Notes: generated from the letters alone by a model not told the origin. A stretch of 64,000 bases of DNA from Pseudomonas sp. HS6 (GCF_023375815.1 NZ_CP067412.1:2232001-2296000), one strand, 5' to 3'; counted from the stretch's first letter, positions 1 through 7,987 are shown. Translations and numbers: made by a program.

Positions 1-1
1 T

Positions 2-55
2 CTGCTTTATCACATGGAAATGGGCATGTTCCGTGAAGTGCGGGTGGAAGAATGA
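2..55 (+). CDS. copA: Copper resistance multicopper oxidase CopA, C-terminal end (partial)
   Basis: Only the last 17 codons are in the window. They read [17 protein letters not shown] then TGA at 53-55. This is the type-1 copper ligand tail (the end of the HCHLLYHMxxGMFR motif) that closes CopA/PcoA periplasmic multicopper oxidases. CopA oxidises and sequesters Cu(I) in the periplasm. The gene enters from the left edge and is followed within about 11 bases by copB on the same strand, the usual copAB order. The motif is short but very characteristic, and the copB-copC-copD context supports it. Confidence 0.85.
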   Translation: MLYHMEMGMFREVRVEE

Positions 56-66
56 GGACGTCGACC

Positions 67-924
67 ATGACTCGATTTGCCGTGTTTTCGTTGTCACTTC
101 TCTCGCTGTCTTCGGCGTTCGCCGCCAGCGACATGCAGGGCATGGACCACAGCCAGATGGGCGATCTGCAAAGCATGGACGACGGCATGATGCAGCCCGC
201 CGCGCCGACCGAAAGCCGCACGCCGATCCCGGCCCTGACCGACGCCGACCGTGCCGCCGTGTTCAGCAGCCATGGCGGCCACCAGGTGCACGACAGCGCC
301 ATCAACACTTACTTCCTCGCCGATAAACTCGAATGGCAGAACGGCGACGACGCCAGCACGCTGGCGTGGGATTTGTCCGGCTGGATCGGCGGCGATATCG
401 ATCGCCTGTGGCTGCGCTCCGAGGGCGAACGCAGCAACGGCAAGACCGAAGACGCGGAAATCCAGGCGCTGTGGGGCCACGCGATCTCGCCGTGGTGGGA
501 CGTGGTCAGCGGCGTGCGTCAGGACTTCAAACCCGGCGCTCCGCAAACCTGGGCCGCATTCGGTCTGCAAGGCATGGCGCTGTACAACTTCGAAGCCGAA
601 GCCACGGCGTTCCTCGGCGAAAACGGTCAGAGCGCGGTGCGGCTGGAGGGCGACTACGACATTTTGCTGACCAATCGACTGATCCTGCAGCCAACCGCCG
701 AACTCAACGTCTACGGCAAAAACGACCCGAAACGGGGCCTCGGCTCCGGCCTCTCGAACACCGAAGCCGGCTTGCGTCTGCGCTATGAAATCCGCCGCGA
801 ATTCGCGCCGTACATCGGCGTGACCTGGAACCGCACCTACGGCAACACCGCCGATTACGCACGGGAAGAAGGCGAGGATCGCAGTGAAGCGCGACTCGTC
901 CTCGGCGTGCGGCTGTGGTTCTGA
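67..924 (+). CDS. copB: Copper resistance protein CopB (outer membrane)
   Basis: A 285-residue outer-membrane protein of the CopB/PcoB family, which binds copper and works with CopA. An N-terminal signal peptide ([19 protein letters not shown]) is followed by a Met/His-rich stretch ([20 protein letters not shown]) typical of a copper-binding segment. The rest resembles a beta-barrel and ends in the aromatic C-terminus VLGVRLWF expected for outer-membrane insertion. I chose ATG 67 because GAGGA at 54-58 sits 8 bases upstream. An in-frame ATG at 52 overlaps the copA stop as ATGA and would add five residues. Same-strand context with copA, copC and copD suggests one operon, in other pseudomonads controlled by CopRS (not in this window). 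Confidence 0.93.
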   Translation: MTRFAVFSLSLLSLSSAFAASDMQGMDHSQMGDLQSMDDGMMQPAAPTESRTPIPALTDADRAAVFSSHGGHQVHDSAINTYFLADKLEWQNGDDASTLAWDLSGWIGGDIDRLWLRSEGERSNGKTEDAEIQALWGHAISPWWDVVSGVRQDFKPGAPQTWAAFGLQGMALYNFEAEATAFLGENGQSAVRLEGDYDILLTNRLILQPTAELNVYGKNDPKRGLGSGLSNTEAGLRLRYEIRREFAPYIGVTWNRTYGNTADYAREEGEDRSEARLVLGVRLWF

Positions 925-978
925 ATCCGTTTCATCCAACCCTGCAAACCACCGCCGAAGAGCGGTAAGAGGCCTCGC

Positions 979-1353
979 ATGCGCATGATCAAAACAACCT
1001 TCATCCTGGCCACCGGATTGCTCTTGAGCTCCCTGGCCCAGGCCCACCCGAAACTGCTGTCGTCGACCCCGGCCGAAGGCGCGGACGGCGCGCCGCCGGA
1101 GAAAATCGAACTGCATTTTTCCGAGAACCTGATGACCCAGTTCTCCGGCGCCAAACTGGTCATGACCGAAATGCCCGGCATGGCCCACTCGCCGATGCCG
1201 ATGAAGGCCAAAGTCAGCGCTGGCAGCGACCCGAAAACCATGCTCGTCACCCCGCTCTCGCCTTTGCCGGCCGGCACCTACAAGGTCGAGTGGCGTGCGG
1301 TGTCATCAGACACTCACCCGATTACCGGCAACGTCACGTTTAAAGTGAAATGA
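979..1353 (+). CDS. copC: Periplasmic copper-binding protein CopC
   Basis: A 124-residue periplasmic copper chaperone. The signal peptide ends at AQA, leaving the mature N-terminus HPKLLSSTPAEG, whose histidine is the classic Cu(II) ligand of CopC/PcoC. The Met-rich centre (MTEMPGMAHSPMPM) gives the Cu(I) site, and the family C-terminal signature SSDTHPITGNVTFKVK is present. ATG 979 has GAGG about 6 bases upstream; ATG 985 is an alternative that keeps the signal peptide. copD begins 3 bases after the stop, so the two are probably translated together and act as a pair in copper delivery to the inner membrane. Confidence 0.95.
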   Translation: MRMIKTTFILATGLLLSSLAQAHPKLLSSTPAEGADGAPPEKIELHFSENLMTQFSGAKLVMTEMPGMAHSPMPMKAKVSAGSDPKTMLVTPLSPLPAGTYKVEWRAVSSDTHPITGNVTFKVK

Positions 1354-1356
1354 TCG

Positions 1357-2220
1357 ATGGCCGACCTGATCAACATCCTGCTGCGGATGGCGTTGTACGT
1401 GGATTTGCTGCTGTTGTTCGGGGTGGCGTTGTTTGGGTTGTACAGCGTTGGCGCGACGCTGCGCTTTCGGCCGATGCTGCGCGGGATGGCGTTGAGCGGG
1501 GCATTGCTGTCAGTGGCGGGACTGGTGCTGATGACCCGCGCCATGAGTGGCGAAACGGAATTCGCGGCGCTGTGGCCGCACCTGCAAATGATGCTGCACG
1601 AGACCGATGTCGGCTTGGCGTGGGCGGTGCGGATGGTTGCGCTAATCGTCGTGATGATCTGGCCGGGTGTGTGGCTGGCGTCGATAGCCGGTGCACTCGC
1701 CCTCGCCTCTCTGGCCTGGAGCGGGCACGGGACGATGGATGACGCCTGGCATCTGCTCAGCGACATCCTGCACCTGCTCGCTGCGGGGGCGTGGATGGGC
1801 GCCATGTTGGCGTTGATCTTGATGTCGCAGCTCGACGCGCTGTTCAACGAAGTGCGTATTCGTTCGCTGGCCGATGCCGTCAAACGTTTCGAATGCGTGG
1901 GCGCGGCGATTGTGATCATCCTCTCGGTGACCGGTGTGGTGAACTACCTGTTCATCGTCGGCCCGAAGTTGGGCGACGTCTTGCTCGGCTCTTACGGGAT
2001 TTTGCTGGCGCTCAAGGTTGTGCTGTTCGCCGGCATGCTGGTTTTAGCGGCGTTGAACCGCTTTCACCTCGGCCCGTTGCTGGGGCAATCGTTGCGCGAA
2101 GGCCAGTATCAAGTGGCAGCCAATGCTCTACGCCGCAGCGTGCTATTTGAGCTGGTCATTGCGCTGTTGATTGTGGGGTTGGTGGCGTGGCTGGGAACGC
2201 TTGGGCCGGACGCGGGGTGA
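1357..2220 (+). CDS. copD: Inner-membrane copper transport protein CopD
   Basis: A 287-residue integral membrane protein with about eight hydrophobic helices, from LLLLFGVALFGLYSV near the N-terminus to LVIALLIVGLVAWLG at the C-terminus. The length and helix pattern fit CopD/PcoD. Conserved features include an SGHGTMDD loop (residues about 127-133) and AAGAWMGAM, resembling the HLLAAGxWxGG motif of the family. CopD is thought to take copper from CopC across the inner membrane. It starts 3 bases after copC and is the last copper gene here; no terminator is obvious before the next gene, which starts 60 bases later. Confidence 0.93.
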   Translation: MADLINILLRMALYVDLLLLFGVALFGLYSVGATLRFRPMLRGMALSGALLSVAGLVLMTRAMSGETEFAALWPHLQMMLHETDVGLAWAVRMVALIVVMIWPGVWLASIAGALALASLAWSGHGTMDDAWHLLSDILHLLAAGAWMGAMLALILMSQLDALFNEVRIRSLADAVKRFECVGAAIVIILSVTGVVNYLFIVGPKLGDVLLGSYGILLALKVVLFAGMLVLAALNRFHLGPLLGQSLREGQYQVAANALRRSVLFELVIALLIVGLVAWLGTLGPDAG

Positions 2221-2279
2221 CACCCGGCAAACCCTTTCACTACACTGGCCCGCACTCCCACTGCACAAGCCCGATCTCC

Positions 2280-3065
2280 ATGACAATTCAAAAAAGCACG
2301 ATGATCTTCTGCGGTTTGCTGGCGCTGGTCGGCACCGCCCATGCACAAGAGCCAGTCTCACACCTGGACACCATCCAGCAACAAGGCCAGTTGCGCGTCT
2401 GCACCACCGGCGACTACAAGCCCTACACCTTCAAACGCGAAGACGGCGGTTTCGAAGGCATCGACATCGCCATGGCGCAATCCCTGGCCGACAGCCTCGG
2501 GGTCAAGATCGAGTGGGTGCAGACCACCTGGAAAACCCTGATGCCGGACATGCAGGCCGGCAAATGCGACATCGGTATGGGCGGGATTTCGGTGACGCTG
2601 GAACGGCAGAAAAAGGCCTACTTCAGCAACACCCTCGACGTCGACGGCAAAATCCCGCTGGTGCGTTGCGCCGACCAGTCCAAGTACCAGACCATCGAGC
2701 AGATCAACCAGCCGAACGTGCGCCTGGTCGAACCCGCCGGCGGCACCAACGAAGCCTTCGTCCACGCCTTCCTGCCCAAGGCGCAACTGGCCTTGCATGA
2801 CAACGTGACGATCTTCGAACAACTGCTCGACAACAAGGCTGACGTGATGATCACCGACGCTTCCGAAGCGCGGTATCAGCAGAAACAGAAACCCGGTTTG
2901 TGCGCGGTCAACCCGGAGCAGTTCATGCAGTACGGGGAAAAGGCCTATTTGCTGCCGCGTGATGACATGAGCTGGAAGCTGTATGTCGATCAGTGGTTGC
3001 ACCTGAGCAAGGTGACCGGGAAATATCAGAAGGTTATTGGGGAATGGCTGGCTGGGCCGCAGTGA
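2280..3065 (+). CDS. pheC: Periplasmic cyclohexadienyl dehydratase-like protein (PheC family, SBP fold)
   Basis: A 261-residue exported protein with signal peptide MTIQKSTMIFCGLLALVGTAHA and a family-3 solute-binding fold. The core matches the periplasmic cyclohexadienyl/arogenate dehydratase PheC in family features: RVCTTGDYKPYTF, MGGISVTLERQKKAYFS, PAGGTNEAF, NVTIFEQLLDNKADVMITDASEA and EKAYLLPRDD. PheC converts prephenate to phenylpyruvate (or arogenate to phenylalanine) in the periplasm. The close relation between PheC and amino-acid-binding proteins means a pure binding role cannot be excluded. No adjacent ABC permease or ATPase is present, which favours the enzyme. The RBS at ATG 2280 is weak; ATG 2301 would still leave a signal peptide. 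Confidence 0.72.
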   Translation: MTIQKSTMIFCGLLALVGTAHAQEPVSHLDTIQQQGQLRVCTTGDYKPYTFKREDGGFEGIDIAMAQSLADSLGVKIEWVQTTWKTLMPDMQAGKCDIGMGGISVTLERQKKAYFSNTLDVDGKIPLVRCADQSKYQTIEQINQPNVRLVEPAGGTNEAFVHAFLPKAQLALHDNVTIFEQLLDNKADVMITDASEARYQQKQKPGLCAVNPEQFMQYGEKAYLLPRDDMSWKLYVDQWLHLSKVTGKYQKVIGEWLAGPQ

Positions 3066-3097
3066 GTTTTTCAGGACGAAACAGCTAAAACGAAAAA

Positions 3098-3125
3098 GGA
3101 CGCCCTCGACAGGCGCCCTTTTTTT
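3098..3125 (+). terminator. Rho-independent terminator after the PheC-like gene
   Basis: GGACGCC, a 7-base loop and GGCGCCC (one internal mismatch) are followed by a run of seven T. It lies about 33 bases past the stop of the PheC-like gene and would end that transcript. Confidence 0.75.
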
Positions 3126-3293
3126 GACCAAAACACTGACGCCGTTCAATATCGCCTTGAAGCACTTGGCACTTATTTCGCGGTTGCTCTCGAAAAACGA
3201 TGCGCCCAAATACCCCTCCCTGGCGCCTGCCTGGGTCGACAACATGAACATCAACGATCGGGCTTCAAACTCCCGCGCGACAAGGAAAGCACC

Positions 3294-3845
3294 ATGCAGT
3301 TTGTCCCCCTCACCGAGGCCAACCCCGCCATCCAGGCCCACGTCCGCACCCTTCGAAACCAGGAAGACGTGCGCAAGTTCATGTACACCTCCCACGAAAT
3401 CAGCGACCAGGAACATGCAAACTGGCTGACGTCCCTCAAAGGCAATTCGCGCCAGCAAGTGTTTGTCGTGCTCAAGGAAGAGCGCGCGGTTGGCGTTGTT
3501 TCACTCAATGCAATCAACACCGTACAGAAGACGGCTGATTGGGCGTTTTACCTCGACGTTCAACTACAAGGCAAAGGCCTGGGCAGCGTGGTCGAGTTCT
3601 GGATGCTGAATTACGCATTTGCTGAAGCGGGACTGGAAAAGCTCAATTGCGAAGTGCTGGCGAGCAATCCGGCGGTGGTGAAAATGCATCAGAAGTTCGG
3701 ATTTGAGCTGGAGGGCGTCAGACGACAGAACATCCTCAAGGACGGCGAGCGGATTGACGTGGTGTTACTGGGGATCACCAAGGATGAGTGGCTGGCCAAG
3801 CGACCGACTTTGCAGCGGGTTGTCGAGCGCATCGGCGCGATCTAG
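3294..3845 (+). CDS. GNAT N-acetyltransferase, PseH-like
   Basis: A 183-residue GNAT-fold acetyltransferase. The N-terminal part (VRKFMYTSHEISDQEHANWL, residues 24-43) is the signature of PseH, which acetylates UDP-4-amino-4,6-dideoxy-N-acetyl-altrosamine in pseudaminic acid synthesis. The acetyl-CoA loop is QLQGKGLG (residues about 92-99), followed by NCEVLASNPAVVKMHQKFGF. No other pse or flagellin glycosylation genes are in this window, so its real substrate may differ; GNAT of unknown substrate is the safe reading. It stands alone between two terminators. Confidence 0.75.
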   Translation: MQFVPLTEANPAIQAHVRTLRNQEDVRKFMYTSHEISDQEHANWLTSLKGNSRQQVFVVLKEERAVGVVSLNAINTVQKTADWAFYLDVQLQGKGLGSVVEFWMLNYAFAEAGLEKLNCEVLASNPAVVKMHQKFGFELEGVRRQNILKDGERIDVVLLGITKDEWLAKRPTLQRVVERIGAI

Positions 3846-3852
3846 GCCATAC

Positions 3853-3883
3853 GAAAAAGGGCGCCCCGATGGGCGCCCTTTTC
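3853..3883 (+). terminator. Terminator after the GNAT gene
   Basis: AGGGCGCC, loop CCGAT, then GGGCGCCCTTTTCT: an 8-bp GC stem followed by T's. It lies 8 bases past the acetyltransferase stop and just before the end of the convergent lipoprotein gene, which it may also serve because A's precede the stem. Confidence 0.8.
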
Positions 3884-3886
3884 TAT

Positions 3887-4102
3887 TCAATCGTCATGCA
3901 ACATGCCGGAGCTGTACTGGTTGAGACTGGCACCAATACCGGTGCCGCCGAACTTCAGCGTATTGGCGCTGGCGCGCCCTTCCGGCGACTGGCAATCCGA
4001 AGAAAAACAACTGGTGGTGGTCAACCCACCGGAGCCCGAACAGGCACTCAATACCGAGACAGCTGCAGCGATCAACAGCACTTTGACGACATTGGCACTC
4101 AT
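3887..4102 (-). CDS. Small lipoprotein of unknown function
   Basis: A 71-residue protein with a lipoprotein signal peptide: MSANVVKVLLIAAAVSVLSAC, with lipobox LSAC and Cys21 as the lipidated residue. The mature part has Cys residues in TTSCFSSDCQSPEG, which could form a disulphide. RBS GGGGAG lies about 7 bases before the ATG. I do not recognise a named family. Its neighbours are a convergent acetyltransferase and a divergent oxygenase gene, neither obviously linked. Confidence 0.75.
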   Translation of the reverse strand: MSANVVKVLLIAAAVSVLSACSGSGGLTTTSCFSSDCQSPEGRASANTLKFGGTGIGASLNQYSSGMLHDD

Positions 4103-4370
4103 GGTGGGGCTCCCCTGGGATCAAACGCGAAATAGCACGACCTTATGGCTGCATCGTAGGCGCTTGCTTGGGGTGGGAAGATGAAACTTTCTTGATCGAC
4201 AGCGCGGGTTCAGGTTTGGGCAACCGCAGGCGAGGATTTCTCAGTCAATCACCCGCCGCCTCAATAATGCTCTGTTGTACTTACCAACCAATTTTTAACA
4301 AAGGTTTACATCGGTTATTCATTTCGCTCGGTATAGTTTTTTGCAATTAGCGAGATTTGGACAAGACTCA

Positions 4371-5036
4371 ATGCAGTCGAATAACACACTAATAGATCCT
4401 GAACTGATAAAGATTCGACGGCTGTTCGCAACACCCCTGGCGAGTATCCAATTCCCTGATGCAGAAAGACTCAATGCTGAACTGAAAGTTATAGTCACCC
4501 GCCGTATGGCGGAAGATCGCCGCGGCGCACATCGGAGTAATGAAGGCGGCTGGCAGTCTGCAAACGACTTCCCCGAATGGGGAGACAAAGCCTGCGAAGC
4601 ATTGGTGAAGTTCGCCACCGACTTCGCCATTCAACTGACAGCGGTTCATAGCGATCAATACGGATTAACCGAACCCAGCTTCGAGTGGAAACTCAACGCG
4701 TGGGCAAACGTTAACGAGGCTGGCCACAGCAACTCCCTTCATGGGCACCCCGGTGCTTTTTGGTCAGGGGTTTACTGGGTCGACGCCGGCGGCCGCGAGG
4801 ACGATGCAGCGGTGGGCGGCGACCTGGAATTTGTAGACCCTCGCGGCATGGTCGCATCGACCTACAATCCTGCGCTGCGAATGAGGGTCGAAGATTGCCT
4901 GACTGCCGGCTTCAGTTGTACGTGTGCCGCCAAAAGTGGAACCTTCATTATGTTTCCTTCTTGGTTGATGCATTCCGTACAACGCTTTGAAGGAACGAGA
5001 CCGCGAATTTCCATAGCCTTTAACTTTGGGGTTTAG
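4371..5036 (+). CDS. Putative 2OG-Fe(II) oxygenase (TIGR02466-like)
   Basis: A 221-residue cytosolic protein matching the pattern of the TIGR02466 group of putative 2-oxoglutarate/Fe(II) oxygenases. The likely metal motif is HGHPGAFWSGVYWVD (residues about 124-138), with a distal His in FPSWLMHSVQRFEG and the 2OG-binding Arg in TRPRISIAFNFGV at the C-terminus. Reaction and substrate are unknown. ATG 4371 has a weak GGA upstream. The stop lies directly against a decayed gene on the other strand (5040-5312), suggesting that this gene was inserted there. Upstream DNA (4150-4370) is AT-rich and non-coding. Confidence 0.7.
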   Translation: MQSNNTLIDPELIKIRRLFATPLASIQFPDAERLNAELKVIVTRRMAEDRRGAHRSNEGGWQSANDFPEWGDKACEALVKFATDFAIQLTAVHSDQYGLTEPSFEWKLNAWANVNEAGHSNSLHGHPGAFWSGVYWVDAGGREDDAAVGGDLEFVDPRGMVASTYNPALRMRVEDCLTAGFSCTCAAKSGTFIMFPSWLMHSVQRFEGTRPRISIAFNFGV

Positions 5037-5039
5037 GGA

Positions 5040-5312
5040 GAACACGGTTAACTTGATCTTCGCATCAGCGGGCTCGTTGTCGGCAACAATCTTGAAACGA
5101 CCGCTGGCCGTCAGTTGGTCCTCGAAACTCTTCTTCAGCAACTTGCCCAAGTCGATATCGGCATTCGCCAGGCTGTACTGAATCGCCTCGACCGTGGACA
5201 TCGACGCCAGATCCCCGGCCTTCAAATCCGCTGCAAAACCGGCACCCAGCGCCGTACCCTAGGCCTGTTCACGGCCCATGTGTTTCATTTCCTTGTTGCT
5301 CCACGTCACTGG
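5040..5312 (-). pseudogene. Remnant of a gene with an internal stop, cut off at both ends
   Basis: Read on the minus strand, one frame gives NKEMKHMGREQA, a TAG stop, then GTALGAGFAADLKAGDLASM and on through STVEAIQYSLANADIDLGKL to NEPADAKIKLTVF. The downstream part has the composition of a periplasmic lipoprotein domain. The frame is broken by TAG around 5261, lacks a plausible signal peptide, and its 3' end stops exactly at the end of the oxygenase gene at 5036. I infer a dead gene truncated by arrival of the oxygenase gene. The family is not identified. Confidence 0.5.
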
Positions 5313-5327
5313 GAGCAAGAACTGACG

Positions 5328-5367
5328 CCCTTCCGTGGCAAGGTGTTGAAAATGCGCCACGGAAGGG
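5328..5367 (-). terminator. Inverted repeat downstream of the DUF6124 gene
   Basis: CCCTTCCGTGGC and GCCACGGAAGGG form a 12-bp perfect stem with a 16-base loop just past the stop of the minus-strand DUF6124 gene. There is no clear T-run, so it may be a weak terminator or an mRNA 3' stabilising hairpin. Confidence 0.5.
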
Positions 5368-5374
5368 TTTTCGA

Positions 5375-5737
5375 TTACGCCTTGAGTTCGACGTTATCCA
5401 ACGCCTGATTCACAGCCAGCCCCGCGACCATCACCACCTGCGCGATACCCAGCGCGGTTTTGCGGTGGGCGGGTTCCAGGATGGCGGCGAAGTTGTTGAG
5501 CATCTCGGCGATGGAGCTGAGGGACTCGCTGGCGTTGGCCAATAGCGATTCACTGTCGTAAGCCGAATTGGCCAGGAACATGGGGTCGTGTTTGTGGTGA
5601 CTGCCCATGATGCGTTGTTGCGGGGTGAGGTAATGGTCGAGGGCGCGTTCGGCGGCTTCGTTTAGGGTTCTTGAATCAGGGAATTGATAAGGTGAAACCG
5701 GATCGGTTTCTGGTGGGTTGGGTGTTGGTTTGATCAT
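5375..5737 (-). CDS. DUF6124 (DUF3077-like) family protein
   Basis: A 120-residue Pseudomonas-type protein. It starts with a Pro-rich segment (MIKPTPNPPETDPVSPYQF), followed by a helical region with SLLANASESLSSIAEMLNNF (residues about 65-84) and a C-terminal helix ending NQALDNVELKA. This is the pattern I associate with the DUF6124/DUF3077 family, present in several copies in many pseudomonads; function unknown. RBS GGGAG lies 7 bases before the ATG. A long leader with self-complementary repeats precedes it (5745-5985), so expression may be RNA-controlled. Confidence 0.7.
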   Translation of the reverse strand: MIKPTPNPPETDPVSPYQFPDSRTLNEAAERALDHYLTPQQRIMGSHHKHDPMFLANSAYDSESLLANASESLSSIAEMLNNFAAILEPAHRKTALGIAQVVMVAGLAVNQALDNVELKA

Positions 5738-5744
5738 AGTGAAA

Positions 5745-5985
5745 CTCCCGACAGATAAAAGTTAGGAGCCATCACCTTCGCTACCAAACGAAAGGCGGAG
5801 GCCATACGCAGGTTGGTAGACCGGCCGTCAGGAACACCGGCGCATCCGAAGACGCCCTGCGCATGACCACCATAGAACGGAGACGATGAAAGCCCCCGCA
5901 AAACAGTAGTCCTGTGCATCTGACGGAATCCGGGCTACCAAACCCGATCACTGGTTTTCAGTGACCCGAGAACGATAAAAGCCAC
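5745..5985 (-). ncRNA. Structured leader of the DUF6124 gene, C4-antisense-RNA-like
   Basis: This stretch holds no convincing gene. On the minus strand it has a 6-bp hairpin TCACTG-AAAAC-CAGTGA (about 5947-5964) followed at once by GGGTTTGGTAGCCCGG (5930-5945). Downstream lie a complementary CTACCAACC (5811-5819) and a second GTTTGGTAG (5781-5789), just before the DUF6124 RBS. A hairpin plus a short antisense element with complementary targets in the same transcript is how phage P1/P7/P4 C4-type RNAs are built. The match to that family is from memory of its layout, not a model search. Confidence 0.4.
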
Positions 5986-6198
5986 GGCCTAGACGCACAA
6001 GCCGGCGGATTCTGTCTTAGGTGTAGGGGGTGGCGCAAGGTTGTGTAGGGCCAAAGGCGTATCAGGGAGCTTCGTTTAAACACACGCAAATTTTGCTGTT
6101 TAGATTGATGACCGACACTGAGCACGTCGCCGTCAGACACCCACAAAAGCAAGTCTGATACAGTCGGTCCCAGCTAATCCGTTGACAGGGAGTCACAC

Positions 6199-6744
6199 AT
6201 GGCAAAACCCGCCGCACGCATCACCGATCCCACCAGTTGCCCCATCCCTGGACACGGCCCCAAAGCCATCGCCTCCGGATCCCCCGACGTATTCTTCAAC
6301 GGACTCGCAGCAGCCAGAATGGGCGACACCTGCACCTGCGGCAGCGCACTGGCCTCCGCCGTATCCGGCACGGTATTCATCAACGGCAAAAATGCCGCGC
6401 TGGTTGGCACAGTCGGTTCACATGGAGATGTTGTGACCAGTGGATCGGGAACGGTGATTATCGGCGACTCACATACACCTGCGCCGTTTACCCCGCCGAC
6501 TCCAATGGTCGTTCATGGGAACTGGATCGGCTTTAAGATTCCGGCAGCCGAGAGCTATGAAGGGCTTTCCTGCAGCGCACACTTCGAAGACGGATCCGTA
6601 ATGCAAGGTGTGTTCGACGCAAAGAACACCGTAAAGTTTTTAAACCCGACAGGCAAAGTCTGTACCGCAATTGATTACGGTACTGAAGACGCTTCGGACG
6701 GTGTATCAATCCTCGATAACATTCTCAGCAAAACTCAGGGATAA
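6199..6744 (+). CDS. PAAR-domain protein, type VI secretion spike tip
   Basis: A 181-residue protein. Residues 1-95 form a PAAR domain: MAKPAARITDPTSCPIPGHG, then ARMGDTCTCGSA, GTVFINGKNAALVG and GSGTVIIGDSHT, with the histidine/cysteine pattern that binds metal at the cone tip. PAAR proteins cap VgrG and carry effectors. Residues 96-181 are an extra C-terminal region of unknown fold that may bind the next gene product. GGGAG lies 8 bases before the ATG. The effector candidate starts 10 bases after the stop, so PAAR, effector and immunity form one operon. Confidence 0.88.
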   Translation: MAKPAARITDPTSCPIPGHGPKAIASGSPDVFFNGLAAARMGDTCTCGSALASAVSGTVFINGKNAALVGTVGSHGDVVTSGSGTVIIGDSHTPAPFTPPTPMVVHGNWIGFKIPAAESYEGLSCSAHFEDGSVMQGVFDAKNTVKFLNPTGKVCTAIDYGTEDASDGVSILDNILSKTQG

Positions 6745-6754
6745 GGATCATCTC

Positions 6755-7537
6755 GTGACAGAACCCATGCTCATTACGGGCAGCTACATTTTAAAAAGAG
6801 AGCATGACCTTCACAGCTCGCCGTTGGAAATGGCGATTGCCGGTATGGAAGGCGCAGCAGCACGTTTTGCCACTGATGCTATAAAGGATGCTAAAACTCG
6901 CTTGAAGTATCAAAGTAAAATTCAAGAGATGTCCCGACTGGTTGAAGCCGAAGTTCTGGCGGGAAAAGTCAGCTCAAAAGATGGCGTAGCTTATTGCCAA
7001 GAAATGCGTAACAACATCATGAATGAGCACCGGAAATTCACATCAGCTCAAGGGGTTGCTGTTGCCGAATACATAAAACTCAACGACCCCACTTTGCAAA
7101 CCACCCTAGACAAGTACGCCCACTCACTATTCAAGAAAAAATTCGATCTTTTAACCGATGTAGAAAAAACTAAAGTCCACTACCTGATATTGAAAAAATC
7201 AGGGGTAGACAATCCCAAGGTCACTCGTGGCACAAAGATCATGAAAGTGACAGGAAAGGTGGCCTGGGTAATTACCGCGGCCTTTGCGGCATCTGAGATT
7301 TATAAAGCCGACGACAAAACGAAAGAAACCGGGCGACAGGGAATCATTTTGGGTGTTGGAGCTGCTGGTGGCGCATTGGCAGGCCTAAGTATCTCGCTCC
7401 TGTGCGGTCCTGGCGCCCCTGTTTGCGCTATTGCCGTCGTGCTTGCGGGTAGCGTAGCTGGAGGCATCCTTGGCGAATACGCAGCTGATAGCCTTGACGA
7501 TGAACTAGAGGAGTTCCTGACATGGGGCGTTCGATGA
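6755..7537 (+). CDS. Candidate T6SS membrane-acting effector with glycine zipper
   Basis: A 260-residue protein read from GTG 6755 (AAGGA at 6743-6747, 7 bases upstream); ATG 6767 is an alternative. The N-terminal two thirds is charged and helical. Residues about 160-250 are hydrophobic with glycine-zipper repeats (GVGAAGGALAGLSISLL, then VVLAGSVAGGILGEYAAD) that look able to insert in a membrane. Its position between a PAAR gene and a small acidic immunity-like gene makes it a likely T6SS cargo toxin, perhaps pore-forming. No enzymatic motif is visible. Toxin activity is inference from context and hydrophobicity. Confidence 0.55.
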   Translation: MTEPMLITGSYILKREHDLHSSPLEMAIAGMEGAAARFATDAIKDAKTRLKYQSKIQEMSRLVEAEVLAGKVSSKDGVAYCQEMRNNIMNEHRKFTSAQGVAVAEYIKLNDPTLQTTLDKYAHSLFKKKFDLLTDVEKTKVHYLILKKSGVDNPKVTRGTKIMKVTGKVAWVITAAFAASEIYKADDKTKETGRQGIILGVGAAGGALAGLSISLLCGPGAPVCAIAVVLAGSVAGGILGEYAADSLDDELEEFLTWGVR

Positions 7538-7887
7538 CTGACAAGGAACGGTCTTATGTCTACTGGGCATTATCCGACGCATTTGTCGACACCGAGGTCG
7601 ACTATGAAGCAATTGCACGTGAGACCGAAAACTACGACCCCGAAGAGATCAAGAGAATCCTCTATCAGGAAGTAGCGCCTGTCTGCCATACAAACTTGGA
7701 GACCATTATACCTATGATATGGTCCGCCTTCAATTTGGAAAATTTGGAGGCAGACATAAAGGAGACTTTAGAAGCCAGAGAAAAAAGCTACTTCAAAAAA
7801 CAGAAAGACAAGCTGCTGATTCGCTGGCTTGAATTTCGCTACAAGTACATCTGGACAGAAATAAACAAACACTACACAAAGAAATAA
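7522..7887 (+). CDS. DUF7079-like protein, probable immunity protein
   Basis: A 121-residue protein overlapping the end of the effector gene. GAGGAG at 7508-7513 is 8 bases before ATG 7522; ATG 7534 would make an ATGA junction with the effector stop. The core is WALSDAFVDTEVDYEAIA, then ILYQEVAPVCHTNLE and IWSAFNLENLE. I associate the EVAPVCxxNL motif with DUF7079, commonly found beside T6SS effectors. The tight overlap with the effector suggests co-expression as cognate immunity. Inhibition of the effector is not shown by sequence alone. Confidence 0.62.
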   Translation: MGRSMTDKERSYVYWALSDAFVDTEVDYEAIARETENYDPEEIKRILYQEVAPVCHTNLETIIPMIWSAFNLENLEADIKETLEAREKSYFKKQKDKLLIRWLEFRYKYIWTEINKHYTKK

Positions 7888-7919
7888 GATGGAACAACAA
7901 TAGAGACTGACAAGACAGC

Positions 7920-7976
7920 ATGGCAGGTGGCATTGCCGGAAGCGTAGTTGCAGATACTTTTGACGAAGGTTTATAG
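7920..7976 (+). pseudogene. Stub of a second effector gene (C-terminal tail only)
   Basis: The frame from 7920 reads MAGGIAGSVVADTFDEGL then TAG. It aligns with the end of the complete effector, SVAGGILGEYAADSLDDELEEF, sharing the AGGI-G pattern and the AD-x-x-D-D/E-E block. The codon before the reading is open for only three residues. It lies directly in front of the second immunity paralogue, exactly where an effector tail would be expected. I read it as the residue of an effector-immunity duplication that lost its toxin. Confidence 0.6.
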
Positions 7977-7987
7977 GAGCTTTCCCA

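Noticed and set aside
94..1188. Long minus-strand open frame (364 codons) opposite copB
   Set aside because: It is a shadow of the GC-rich copB/copC coding strand; no RBS, no family features, and plus-strand genes are certain.
5734..5919. 61-codon frame upstream of the DUF6124 gene
   Set aside because: It overlaps the structured leader and has no RBS; self-complementary RNA elements explain the conservation better.
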